From: Nitrospira sp. LK70
GTDB taxonomy: Bacteria; Nitrospirota; Nitrospiria; Nitrospirales; Nitrospiraceae
Direction of reading: 5' to 3'
Length of the DNA: 64,000 bases
Assembly: GCA_011090425.1 (NCBI GenBank)
Contig: PHGD01000001.1
Span: forward strand, 1-64,000
The notes below the pieces were generated by a model. The model was given only the letters and a program-made list of their open reading frames with translations. It was not told the DNA's origin and did no database searches. This document shows positions 8,667 to 16,627 of the stretch, one piece after another (within the stretch, counting starts at the first letter, position 1; every line of letters begins with the position of its first letter). The position numbers were made by a program, and so were the translations under genes.

Positions 8667-9314
8667 TCACCGTCCAGCTGCCCCCGGCATCGCCTTTCGA
8701 TGGTGATCAAAGACCTCTTCAAAACGTTGCCCTCGCGCTGTGAGCGCCGACCGGCCCTCTCGTACGAGCTGCATGAATCGCTTGAAATCATCGACCGATA
8801 GGTTGAATTGTCCAAAACCGGTTGCCAGCCGCTCCAGCTCTTCCGCAGAGGTGCGCTGATCCGCGTCCGCGAGCGCTTCCAATATTTCAGCGGTCCATCC
8901 GCTTGCGCGAAATCGTTCGAGGAGGGGAGTGGCCTCCTCGCCGTACTTGCCGGCAACGGCATCGCCCAGAAAACGCTGTACCGATGCATCGGTGCTCTTG
9001 CTCAACGCGGATTGGAACTGGATCACGGACCTGATGACATGATCGGCTTCCCGACTGCCCTCTGGTGGAAGAACCTGTGCTTGCTCGAGCGTCGCGAGAA
9101 CAGCCATGGCCGCCCCGACAAAAGGAGATGCGCTACTTGAGTGTTGAGCCGGAATCCCGGGGATCAGGCTCGCCGCGGATGATGGAGAAATGCTGGCCAC
9201 GAGGGAAAAAATCAGTATAGATAGCGGAACGGCGGTAAAGAGCGGACAAGGGGGCCGGTGGGATCGTGACCGATTCGAAGAGGTGGCTCCCTTCGGGCGA
9301 AACCAGAGGCACAT
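8667..9314 (-). CDS. Exported hypothetical protein
   Basis: A 215-residue protein of unknown family. A basic N-terminus is followed by a hydrophobic stretch (LFTAVPLSILIFSLVASIS) and small residues (PSSAAS), consistent with a signal peptide or N-terminal anchor. The rest is mainly helical, with acidic and basic stretches and no recognisable motif. It diverges from comM. Confidence 0.5.
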   Translation of the reverse strand: MCLWFRPKGATSSNRSRSHRPPCPLFTAVPLSILIFSLVASISPSSAASLIPGIPAQHSSSASPFVGAAMAVLATLEQAQVLPPEGSREADHVIRSVIQFQSALSKSTDASVQRFLGDAVAGKYGEEATPLLERFRASGWTAEILEALADADQRTSAEELERLATGFGQFNLSVDDFKRFMQLVREGRSALTARGQRFEEVFDHHRKAMPGAAGR

Positions 9315-9463
9315 GGGCGGATTATACAGAGTCGATGGGAGCGGTGCTAGTTGAAGATCCTGCAGCCGTTCCCTCTATTGAAACCCCCTGAGAGACTTCC
9401 TATAATCGCCCGGTTTGGCCGCCGTCCAGCCCACATCATTCATGATAGAAAGGCAGTATTTTC

Positions 9464-10993
9464 ATGCTTGCCAAGGTTACGAGCGCGGCCCTCGTCGGGC
9501 TCGACGCCCACCTCGTCGATGTCGAAGTCGATATCGCCGGCGGCCTGCCGCAATTCTCGGTCGTGGGGTTGCCCGATGCGACCGTCAAGGAAAGTCGCGA
9601 CCGGGTGCGCTCCGCGCTGAAAAATACCGGGTTTCACTTTCCGGCCAAACGAATTACCGTCAATCTGGCTCCTGCCGGGGTGAAAAAGGAGGGCTCGGGG
9701 CTCGATCTCGCCATCGCCGTCGGGATTCTCGTCGCCGAAGATGTGATTCCTCAGGCCATGCTGGAAAAGCGTGTCTTGATCGGAGAACTCTCGCTGGACG
9801 GTCGGGTGAAATCGATCACCGGAGCCTTGTCGTTTGCACTCGCGTGCCGGTCCGGATACGAGTTGTTACTGCCCGCCGATAACGGCTCCGAAGCAGCCCT
9901 GATAGAAGGAGTGAGCGCCTACCCGATCCACAGTCTTCCGGAAGCCGTGGAGTTTCTTAAGGGAAGCCAACTCATTGTTCCCACGTGCTCGAACCAAGAC
10001 TTGCTGGAATCAGCCAGGACGACGGAGGACGACGACTATTCAGACGTTCGAGGGCAGGAGCATGCGAAGCGCGCACTCGAAGTCGCGGCTGCCGGTGGGC
10101 ACAACGTGCTGATGGTCGGTCCTCCTGGTTCCGGCAAGACGATGTTGGCACGGCGGCTTCCCTCGATCCTTCCGTTGTTGGAATTGGAAGAGGCGATTGA
10201 AACGACGCGCGTGCATAGCGTGGCCGGACAACTGACTCCGGATCGGCCGTTACTGGCGGTGCGCCCGTTCCGAGCTCCTCATCACAGCATCTCGGATGCC
10301 GGGCTGGTGGGAGGAGGCACCGTTCCAAAGCCCGGCGAGGTCTCACTCGCACATAACGGCGTGCTGTTTCTGGATGAGTCACCCGAGTTCAAACGGGGTG
10401 TGCTTGAGGGATTGCGGCAACCGTTGGAAGATGGATATGTGATCCTGACCAGAGCGAGCGGAACCTTGAAATATCCTGCCCGATTCATGTTGATTGCCGC
10501 GATGAATCCTTGTCCTTGCGGATATTATGGGGATCGAACCAGACCCTGTATTTGTACCGGTACCCAGATCCGCCGGTATCGCGCGAAACTCTCCGGGCCG
10601 CTGCTCGATCGGCTGGATATTCACCTGGATGTGCCGCCTGTTCCTGTTCGCGAGCTTCGCACCGAACTGCCTGCTGCCGAAGGATCGACCTCGATCAGAT
10701 CACGTGTCGTGGCGGCCCGGGAGCGCCAACGACGGCGGTACAGAAGCGACGGCATCTACACGAATGCCCAGTTGAAGCCGCGGCTGGTAAAGCGGTATTG
10801 TGGCCTGGGTCAACCGGCCCAAGACTTGCTCGAACAAGCGATGGCCAGGCTCCGACTGTCGGCGCGGGCGCATGGTCGTATCCTGCGCGTCGCCCGTACC
10901 ATCGCCGACTTAGCTGACTCTGACAACATTGAGGCCATCCACATCGCGGAGGCTATTCAATACCGTTCATTCGACCGCAATCCTGACGTGTGA
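9464..10993 (+). CDS. comM: YifB/ComM family Mg-chelatase-like AAA+ ATPase
   Basis: A 509-residue protein with the complete ComM architecture: an N-terminal Lon-protease-like ChlI domain (LAKVTSAALVGLDAHLVDVEV, residues 1-170), a AAA+ module with Walker A GPPGSGKTMLARRLPS (~220-235) and Walker B NGVLFLDESPEF (~300), and a C-terminal Mg_chelatase_C domain ending in HIAEAIQYRS. ComM is a hexameric helicase that drives branch migration during natural transformation. Cysteines in MNPCPCGYYGDRTRPCICT are the usual zinc-like cluster. A small membrane protein gene follows seven bases later and may be co-transcribed. Confidence 0.93.
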   Translation: MLAKVTSAALVGLDAHLVDVEVDIAGGLPQFSVVGLPDATVKESRDRVRSALKNTGFHFPAKRITVNLAPAGVKKEGSGLDLAIAVGILVAEDVIPQAMLEKRVLIGELSLDGRVKSITGALSFALACRSGYELLLPADNGSEAALIEGVSAYPIHSLPEAVEFLKGSQLIVPTCSNQDLLESARTTEDDDYSDVRGQEHAKRALEVAAAGGHNVLMVGPPGSGKTMLARRLPSILPLLELEEAIETTRVHSVAGQLTPDRPLLAVRPFRAPHHSISDAGLVGGGTVPKPGEVSLAHNGVLFLDESPEFKRGVLEGLRQPLEDGYVILTRASGTLKYPARFMLIAAMNPCPCGYYGDRTRPCICTGTQIRRYRAKLSGPLLDRLDIHLDVPPVPVRELRTELPAAEGSTSIRSRVVAARERQRRRYRSDGIYTNAQLKPRLVKRYCGLGQPAQDLLEQAMARLRLSARAHGRILRVARTIADLADSDNIEAIHIAEAIQYRSFDRNPDV

Positions 10994-11000
10994 GGCATCA

Positions 11001-11213
11001 GTGGCATCGGTAAAAGTGTTTCTCTGGTGGTTTGTCGTGGGAGCGACGATGGCCCTGGCCGTCATCATGGTGCAAGGCGGCATCAGAGAGGTCATGCAGG
11101 CTCAAGGATCTGTCTGGGAGCTGAAACTCGTCGAGGTGCTGACGACCATCATGGGTGGAGGATTGCTGGGAGGCTGCATCGCCTTGATCCTCGATCGGAT
11201 TAAAAAGTCGTAA
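11001..11213 (+). CDS. Small membrane protein
   Basis: A 70-residue product with two predicted membrane helices (FLWWFVVGATMALAVIMV and MGGGLLGGCIALILD). The start is taken as GTG 11001 because GAGG lies six bases before it; an upstream ATG in the same frame would overlap comM by 65 bases. No family is recognised. The next base after the stop leads almost directly into a dispersed repeat at 11215. Confidence 0.6.
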   Translation: MASVKVFLWWFVVGATMALAVIMVQGGIREVMQAQGSVWELKLVEVLTTIMGGGLLGGCIALILDRIKKS

Positions 11214-11214
11214 C

Positions 11215-11377
11215 AGGATGCTGAAAAAGTCCGCCAGCGGCGTTCTCGTATCGCTCAGAGGCTCAACGTACCCCGGGCAAGAGCTGCCAGTGCAGCTCGG
11301 GGTCGGGTGGGTGAGAATGAATACGCCTCGCCTCTTCGCTCGCTGCAGCCTTGCTGGACAGCCTTTTTGAGCATCCT
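11215..11377. repeat. Dispersed terminally inverted repeat (MITE-like), copy 2
   Basis: A 163-bp unit with ends AGGATGCTGAAAAAG and CTTTTTGAGCATCCT. It matches copy 1 at 5197 in both ends and in the interior, but carries about 40 extra bases in the middle (around 11273-11322). The base that differs between the two left ends (T in copy 1, C here) is matched by a compensating change at the right end, so pairing between the ends has been maintained. Confidence 0.75.
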
Positions 11378-11632
11378 GAAGGTATTCTGACGTTGGCACC
11401 GAACGGACACTTCCGGCTATATTTTCGGCATGGACGGAGTTTTCCACCTGTTAAGACATAAGCGCTCCTTAACTCACCTCAACTCACCTCCGTACAGATT
11501 CCCCATGATCCGTTTCCTGTCCTCCGCTCGCAAATCGACAAATACCTTCATGCCTATTGCTTGCTTGTGATACGAAGGAAAGACGATCCCCTCTGAGTGC
11601 TGTGTTCTTCCGGCAGGTCGACAGAGTCATCG

Positions 11633-12616
11633 ATGCCGCGCAATGACCAAGTGACCAGGCAGTGGCATGTGCTTCGATTGCTGGAATCGTCGCGCGGCGT
11701 GACGCTGGATGAACTGCGTGAGCGGTTGCCCGCCGACTATACCCGCCATGCCAGGACCGTCAGGCGCGATCTGGAAGCGCTTGAGTCGGCCGGATTTCCT
11801 CTCATCAGTGAACAGGTCGATGGCCATGTACGCTGGCGCCTCATGGACGGAGTACGCCAGGCTCCGGCCTTGTCGCTGTCGCCGACTGAGCTGATGGCGC
11901 TGGTGATGAGCCGGACGCTCCTCAATCCGTTGACAGGGACGCACATTCAGGCAGCCCTGGATTCGGCCATGACGAAAGCGTCGAGCCTCCTGCCTTCTCT
12001 GTCGCTCGACTATATGCAACGAGTCCAGAATGTATTTGCAGTCGGCCTGGGTCCGCATAAGACCTACAAGCAACATCGAGAGACCATCGATCGGCTCACT
12101 CAAGCGGTCGACAAGCACCGCACCGTGCAAGTGCGCTATGACTCGGCCTCTCGTACCCGCATGACCAGGCGGGAGATTGATCCCTATCGCCTCTGGTACG
12201 CGTCAGGCGGGCTCTACCTGATCGGCTATTGCCATCTCCGCAAAGAACCGCGCATGTTCGCGGTTGAGCGGATCAGATCCGTCACGCTGACCGATCATCC
12301 CTACCAATTGCCGCTCGGCTTCGATCTGGATGCGTTCGTGCAGGATGCGTTGACCGTCATGCGCGGCCCGCGGATCGAGGTGGAACTGCTGTTTGACAAG
12401 TCAACCGCTGCCTGGGCGAAGAACCGTATCTGGCATCCCAGTCAAAGACTGACCCACCTGAGCCGAGGACGGCTGCGAATGGTCCTGTCCATCGCGGAGA
12501 CACGGGAACTGACTGGATGGATCCTCAGCTTCGGCAGCGGTGTGACGGTGATCCGGCCTGAGAGTCTGCGGAAAGCCGTGAGGGAGGAAGCGAAAAGGAT
12601 CTGGACCGGCAAGTAA
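11633..12616 (+). CDS. WYL-domain transcriptional regulator
   Basis: A 327-residue regulator. Residues about 1-75 form a DeoR-type winged helix (RQWHVLRLLESSRGVTLDELRERL, then HARTVRRDLEALESAGFPL), and residues about 145-225 form a WYL domain (IDPYRLWYASGGLYLIGYCHLR). The C-terminus is the WCX extension. WYL proteins sense nucleic-acid or nucleotide ligands and often control DNA-damage or defence genes; the target here is unknown and the gene stands alone. The ATG at 11633 was preferred over an in-frame GTG at 11597; neither has a strong ribosome site. Confidence 0.88.
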   Translation: MPRNDQVTRQWHVLRLLESSRGVTLDELRERLPADYTRHARTVRRDLEALESAGFPLISEQVDGHVRWRLMDGVRQAPALSLSPTELMALVMSRTLLNPLTGTHIQAALDSAMTKASSLLPSLSLDYMQRVQNVFAVGLGPHKTYKQHRETIDRLTQAVDKHRTVQVRYDSASRTRMTRREIDPYRLWYASGGLYLIGYCHLRKEPRMFAVERIRSVTLTDHPYQLPLGFDLDAFVQDALTVMRGPRIEVELLFDKSTAAWAKNRIWHPSQRLTHLSRGRLRMVLSIAETRELTGWILSFGSGVTVIRPESLRKAVREEAKRIWTGK

Positions 12617-12751
12617 CTTCCAGAATGGTCCCACCAAACAGACCAGAGATACCAGGTAGACGAGACAGACCAGACCGACCTGCTTCGAAGAATGACCTCG
12701 GATGTCACATCGTTGTATGAAACTGGGCGTCATCACACAAGGAGGGCAACT

Positions 12752-13117
12752 ATGAGGCGGCGTCTGATGATTGCAACTCTGCTACTGATGTCGGCCACGG
12801 CGAGCTATGCCGAACCGGGTTTCGATCCGCGCTACGAGCGGGACTACAACATCTTCAACCCCGTGAACAAATATGCCCCGGACAATCCGTTGAATCCCGT
12901 GAACCAATATGACCCGAACAATCCGTTCAATTCGGTGAACAAATATGATCCCGGCAATCCGGTCAACCCGATCAACCAATACAACCCGAACAATCCGTTC
13001 AATTCGATCAATCGGTACCATCCTGACAATCCACTGAACCCGGTGAATAAATACGACCCCGCGGTGCCGTTCGCGCCACTGGATGGAAGGAGTGGTCAGA
13101 GGACCGGAGCATGGTGA
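12752..13117 (+). CDS. Secreted repeat protein rich in NPxNxYxP
   Basis: A 121-residue exported protein. A signal peptide (RRRLMIATLLLMSATASYA) is followed by about eight tandem 11- to 12-residue units of the form N-P-[VI]-N-[KQR]-Y-x-P-[DNG]-N-P-[LFV]. The repeats are almost the whole mature protein. ATG 12752 is preceded by AAGGAGGG at good spacing, so the upstream in-frame ATG is rejected. No function is known. A second protein of similar style, built on NPYG units, lies at 62296. The regular Asn/Pro/Tyr spacing suggests an extended cell-surface or metal-binding structure, which is speculation. Confidence 0.7.
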   Translation: MRRRLMIATLLLMSATASYAEPGFDPRYERDYNIFNPVNKYAPDNPLNPVNQYDPNNPFNSVNKYDPGNPVNPINQYNPNNPFNSINRYHPDNPLNPVNKYDPAVPFAPLDGRSGQRTGAW

Positions 13118-13142
13118 TGGCACAAGCGAGAGCGGGCTCCAA

Positions 13143-13715
13143 TCAACGCCCGGCGTCGGCCGCATGGAAGACATATTGCAGTTCGCCCTGAAGACCAAGC
13201 CGCTCCGCCCAGTCCCAGAGGTGGTCAAGGTCTAGCTGGATATGAGGATTCTTCACGACGCCCAGTGCATCTTCAAAATCATGAGGGCGGCTTGCCTTGA
13301 GCTTAAGGAGGATCAGGTCCTCAGGGCCGCAGACGTACAGGGTGATGCCGAAAAGCTGAAGCGAGCGCCTGCGAGTAAGTGCTGATTGAGACTGAGGATC
13401 GTGCGCAAAGAGAAGATCCAGAGGAATCGTGGGATAAGAACGATGAGCCAGACGCATCACTACATCCTTAGCCATCGGATTCTGCTCCGTCCAGGTCTCG
13501 TCGATCTGAAACCCTTGAGCAAGCAGCGCATCGAGCAGTTTGGTGCGAGAGGGCAAGTCAGAGAGCACGAGCAGGTCAATATCTTTTGTTGCCCGAAGAC
13601 GGCCCCAAGCATTGACGGCCAGCGCACCGACGAGACAATACGAGGTTGGTTCCGGAAGTGCCGTGACGACGGTGTGTAGATAGTCGGCGAGCGAGTCGGG
13701 GCTAGCGGGCGACAT
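13143..13715 (-). CDS. Nucleotidyltransferase of the DUF6036/AbiEii type
   Basis: A 190-residue protein with the nucleotidyltransferase core CLVGALAVNAWGRLRATKDIDLLV (G-A near the phosphate loop, then D-x-D), followed by TIPLDLLFAHD carrying the third acidic residue. Such proteins are common toxins or modifying enzymes in two-gene modules. I take ATG 13715, which sits inside the end of the upstream 89-residue gene (14-base overlap), rather than a far upstream start. The module is one of five nucleotidyltransferase genes or fragments in this window. Confidence 0.75.
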   Translation of the reverse strand: MSPASPDSLADYLHTVVTALPEPTSYCLVGALAVNAWGRLRATKDIDLLVLSDLPSRTKLLDALLAQGFQIDETWTEQNPMAKDVVMRLAHRSYPTIPLDLLFAHDPQSQSALTRRRSLQLFGITLYVCGPEDLILLKLKASRPHDFEDALGVVKNPHIQLDLDHLWDWAERLGLQGELQYVFHAADAGR

Positions 13716-13971
13716 CGCCCGACACTGAGGCAATCCGGTCGATTGATGAGATGCGGCGGAACGGGTTATCGAAGGGAGGACGAGGCGGGAGCGGAGAAAA
13801 TCCCAATGCCTGGGCGCAGGCCTTCGACCATCGTTGCAAGGCATCGGAGAGACGGCAGCACTCCAAGATGCCTTCTTCGGGCGTGGCCGCGTAGTCGCTC
13901 GGACTGATCTGCGCGGCGCTCACATGCAGCTTGCGTAGCCAAATCGGCGGGTTTGCGGGATCGAAGGCCAT
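13702..13971 (-). CDS. Small partner protein upstream of a nucleotidyltransferase
   Basis: An 89-residue protein (MAFDPANPPIWLRKL...) with a helical middle (EEGILECCRLSDALQRWSKACAQALG) and a Pro-rich C-terminus. Its end overlaps the start of the nucleotidyltransferase gene by 14 bases, so it is likely the other half of a two-gene module, probably the antitoxin. No family is recognised. Confidence 0.6.
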   Translation of the reverse strand: MAFDPANPPIWLRKLHVSAAQISPSDYAATPEEGILECCRLSDALQRWSKACAQALGFSPLPPRPPFDNPFRRISSIDRIASVSGDVAR

Positions 13972-14039
13972 GGCGTGATTCTACAGGAAGGAGGGAAAAA
14001 GGCAAAGGCCACGCCGTTCGAGCTGTTCAGCGGGGGAGG

Positions 14040-14118
14040 CCCGTCGAGATGATGACGGGTATTTGGTCAGCCAGTGGACGGTGATCAAATGATCGACCGC
14101 GTGGAATTCAGGATCGCT
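14040..14118 (-). pseudogene. Remnant of a VapC (PIN) toxin C-terminus
   Basis: Just downstream of the AbrB-type antitoxin, one frame reads SDPEFHAVDHLITVHWLT. This matches the standard C-terminal end of PIN-domain VapC proteins (T-G-D-P-E-F ... I-x-WL). There is no start codon and stops interrupt the upstream part, so the toxin has been deleted except for its tail. Confidence 0.5.
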
Positions 14119-14154
14119 GGTCGTTCTTTATGAAAGAAACTTACCGGCGCGAAA

Positions 14155-14406
14155 CTATCGAGAACGAGCTTTCCGATCACGGCGCGCCTCCTCCCGGTGC
14201 TCTCGTTGGAGATCGGCCGTCAGGGAAAATTTGCCGGTGAGAAAGCCGGTAGCCGCGGCGATCGGGTCTTCGGCTGCCGGGGCGACGACGAGCCGACCGC
14301 CCTCCTCGATCAATTGGACCTTGCCGTCCGGTTTGAACCCGAGTGTGCGGCGAAGTTGCCGAGGAATCAGAATGTGGCCCTTTTCAGAAATATGGGAGAC
14401 ACACAT
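14155..14406 (-). CDS. AbrB/MazE/SpoVT-family antitoxin, apparently orphaned
   Basis: An 83-residue protein with the swapped-hairpin AbrB domain at its N-terminus (CVSHISEKGHILIPRQLRRTLGFKPDGKVQLIEEGGRLVVAPA) and a basic helical tail that would wrap a toxin. The start ATG 14406 follows GGAGG by eight bases; the preceding in-frame GTG would place the site inside the gene. The expected VapC partner immediately downstream survives only as a C-terminal fragment. The protein could still bind DNA or neutralise toxins elsewhere. Confidence 0.82.
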   Translation of the reverse strand: MCVSHISEKGHILIPRQLRRTLGFKPDGKVQLIEEGGRLVVAPAAEDPIAAATGFLTGKFSLTADLQREHREEARRDRKARSR

Positions 14407-14529
14407 GGAAAAGTCCTCCACTGTGAAATCAGGATAGCGTAGATCCTCGGTGTGGGTAAACTGAAGAATGGAACGATGTGCTGTTCGCGCCGTTGGGTGG
14501 GAGCGAAAGGAACCGAAGTCGATGACCCT

Positions 14530-14946
14530 TTACGGCAGGACCGTTAGGCCGAGGCGTCTGAAGTCTTCGTCGAAGGCGAAGCAGGCAACGTGATCGAGTC
14601 GCGAGGGTACGACCACGAAGGAAATAGCGTCGCAGAAAGACAGCCGATGATCGCGGCCATACGTTCGGAACATACGTTCCGCTTCGTTTCTCACGGAATC
14701 GCCATAGGGAACAATCTGAAGATCGGGCTTGACCTCGTTGAGGAATGCGAGCGCGGCTCGGAAGTGACGACGGTACCGCAGCAACGTCACCGTTTCGCTC
14801 ACGATATCCCAGGTCGTGCACCACGTCGTTCCAGAAGAGGCCGATTCTTCCACGAGGAGACGAGCCGGCATGTGGTTGGCATCGTTCTGATCGAGACAGG
14901 CATAAAAGAACGAGGTATCCCAGAATACCAGGGCGGGAAGAGGCAT
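14530..14946 (-). CDS. PIN-domain ribonuclease toxin (VapC-like)
   Basis: A 138-residue PIN protein. It begins LVFWDTSFFYACLDQND with the first catalytic Asp, has WDIVSETVTLLRYR with the conserved Glu, and ends with LSFCDAISFVVV and FAFDEDFRRLGL, supplying the remaining acids. VapC toxins cleave tRNA or rRNA when released from their antitoxin. It follows the antitoxin gene with a one-base overlap (TGATG), so the pair is one transcription and translation unit and appears intact. Confidence 0.85.
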   Translation of the reverse strand: MPLPALVFWDTSFFYACLDQNDANHMPARLLVEESASSGTTWCTTWDIVSETVTLLRYRRHFRAALAFLNEVKPDLQIVPYGDSVRNEAERMFRTYGRDHRLSFCDAISFVVVPSRLDHVACFAFDEDFRRLGLTVLP

Positions 14947-15212
14947 CAGCGAGTCGCGTCACGCGGACCATACAGATGGGATTTTACACGAGAAGAGATC
15001 GAGACCTTCCTCCCTCGCCGCTTGGGCAGCTTGGCCATAAGATTCAAGAGAGCCCTGGCGGCGGTTCCAGGCGCCGGCCCTTGCTCGACGGCGCGAAGTT
15101 CGGCAACCACCTGGTCATGCACGGTAATCTTCACACTCGTCCCCGCGTCTCGCTGGACCCGCCGCACCAAAGCCGGCAACCGTTTGCGCGCTTCACTGAT
15201 GGAGAGTTTCAT
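14946..15212 (-). CDS. Phd/YefM-like antitoxin
   Basis: An 88-residue protein starting MKLSISEARKRLPALVRRVQ, the N-terminal DNA-binding form of Phd/YefM antitoxins, then KITVHDQVVAELRAVE. The C-terminal half (LLNLMAKLPKRRGRKVS) is basic and would fold on the PIN toxin encoded directly downstream. It probably represses its own operon. Confidence 0.8.
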   Translation of the reverse strand: MKLSISEARKRLPALVRRVQRDAGTSVKITVHDQVVAELRAVEQGPAPGTAARALLNLMAKLPKRRGRKVSISSRVKSHLYGPRDATR

Positions 15213-15527
15213 GACGACCTCGGATGGAATACGTTGGAAATGTACATCCCTGTATAAGGCCTGTCAACATGGACATCACTCCGTCGAGCCGTTGGACGGG
15301 GGAAAGCAGGCAATCCCGTTGTCAAGGCAGAGCCCTTTGTAGAGGCCTTCGGTAGGAGGCCCTATATTTCAGGGGCGCCGGATGGAAGCGAGATGAAATT
15401 TATTCTACGTTCTTCATTCATCAAATACCGGCATTCTTCTTTCCGGCACGAAAGAGCGGTTGTATGATCTGGTCCGTACGTCCACGTGATCCTCATTCGA
15501 TTCCCGATCTTGTTTCGTGATCTGAAA
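15213..15527. other. Non-coding stretch
   Basis: This 315-base stretch between the Phd/PIN pair and the Cas3-like fragment has no frame with a plausible product. It should contain the promoter of the toxin-antitoxin pair near 15220-15300, but I see no clear -35/-10 pair. Confidence 0.4.
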
Positions 15528-15641
15528 ATGACAAACTGGCTTGCTCATGTGCGACGGAACGAAGACGGGTCGTTTGCGATTCATGAGCTTGAAGAGCACT
15601 TGCGCTCGGTGGGGGATGTTGCCGAGGCGACCCGAAGCTGC
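15528..15641 (+). pseudogene. Fragment resembling a Cas3 HD-domain N-terminus, copy A
   Basis: The frame reads MTNWLAHVRRNEDG, then FAIHELEEHLRSVGDVAEA. This resembles the first ~35 residues of Cas3 HD nuclease domains (aromatic-x-AH ... L-x-x-HL-x-x-VA-x-LA). No metal-binding HD pair follows, and similarity stops near 15641. About 95 bases are clearly related to a second fragment at 17687. It is a remnant, not a gene. Confidence 0.5.
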
Positions 15642-15744
15642 GTCGGTCGTCATGCTGCCGAGTCAGAAAGCAGCGGATTCCACAGGGCAAAAAGAGATTG
15701 CCGGTTCGCAAAGGATTATAGTAACATAATCGTTACCATGTACG

Positions 15745-15903
15745 ATGTCTGAAATCCGAATCCTTGAATACCTCGATTCGCTGGGTCGTTCGCCCTTTGC
15801 CGGATGGGTAGAAGGTCTCAATGCATCGGCGGCTGCCAAGGCAATCGAGGCCGCGCGAGAACGATTAGCTGACTATCGGCGACGAAAAGACTCTTCGCAT
15901 TGA
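15745..15903 (+). pseudogene. RelE/HigB-type toxin with an internal deletion
   Basis: A 52-codon frame encodes MSEIRILEYLDSLGRSPFAGW, continuing VEGLNASAAAK. That is the N-terminus of a Gp49/HigB-type killer protein, and it joins directly to a C-terminal piece ARERLADYRRRK. Full members are about 100 residues; the central beta-sheet with the RNA-cleaving residues is absent. Both ends remain in frame, so this is an in-frame deletion of about 50-60 codons. The antitoxin gene follows 11 bases later and is intact. Confidence 0.65.
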
Positions 15904-15914
15904 ACGGAGGCACC

Positions 15915-16235
15915 ATGGCACTCACACGAGAATTTAAAGAAACCGTGGCCGCGCGAGCTCAACAGGACCCAAGGTTCCGCGAAGCGCTGTTTACCGAGGC
16001 GATCAATGCATATCTGACCGGCGAGGCGGCGGCAGGCAAGGCGATTCTGCGCGATCTCGTCAACGCCACGGTCGGGTTCGAGGCACTCGCGACGATGCTC
16101 AAGAAGCCGAGCAAAAGCCTGCACCGCATGCTGGCCCCGCGCGGCAATCCGAGTACGGAGAATTTCTTCGGCATCGTGAACGCGCTGCAGAAGAAGGCGC
16201 ACGTCAAATTGCGCGTGACTGCGAAAGCCGGCTAA
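15915..16235 (+). CDS. HigA-like addiction-module antitoxin
   Basis: A 106-residue putative antidote protein (MALTREFKETVAARAQQDPRFREALFTEA...), with a C-terminal helix-turn-helix (LATMLKKPSKSLHRMLAPRGNP). This family is always found just after a Gp49/HigB toxin. The ATG at 15915 follows GGAGG by six bases. Its toxin at 15745 has lost its core, so this antitoxin is now an orphan. It may remain as a repressor of the locus or as protection against related toxins. Confidence 0.8.
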   Translation: MALTREFKETVAARAQQDPRFREALFTEAINAYLTGEAAAGKAILRDLVNATVGFEALATMLKKPSKSLHRMLAPRGNPSTENFFGIVNALQKKAHVKLRVTAKAG

Positions 16236-16414
16236 GCAGCACACAGCACCTTGGATCGGATTCGAGATGAAGTCCTCCACAACCGGCAAACCGAAGGGGC
16301 AGCGGAGATGAACTGTTTGCTCCGATTGAACCGAGAACCCCGCCGGGTCATTTAGTCTGATGGAGGGGAAGGCGGGAGCAGAGCGATGACCGGATCAAGG
16401 AAGAGGAAGCCGCG

Positions 16415-16609
16415 ATGAGCAATGAAGACGCATTTGCACGCTGGTTCACGCAAGCGACCGGCAATGAACCATACCCATTTCAGATTCGATTTGCCGATGG
16501 GGACTGGCTCTCCGAGCAACGCCGAGGGGTGCCTGTCCCCGATCTCACGATGTGCCGACAGGGATGGGCGACCTCACCGGCTGAGCGCATAATCGGACTG
16601 TTGGGCTGA
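16415..16609 (+). pseudogene. Fragment resembling the start of a Cas3-like helicase
   Basis: A 64-residue frame begins SNEDAFARWFTQATGNEPYPFQIRFADG. The pattern F-x-x-ATG-x-x-PYPFQ-x-RFA is what precedes the helicase Q motif and Walker A in Cas3-type SF2 helicases. After about 35 residues the similarity ends and the frame stops. A related PFQ-x-RFA segment recurs at 17414 together with the Walker A. It is read here as part of a broken second cas3. Confidence 0.45.
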
Positions 16610-16627
16610 TTGGAAAGAAGCCCGATC

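Noticed and set aside
12630-12690. CAGACCAGA-type short repeats after the WYL gene
   Set aside because: Too short and irregular to call a repeat element.
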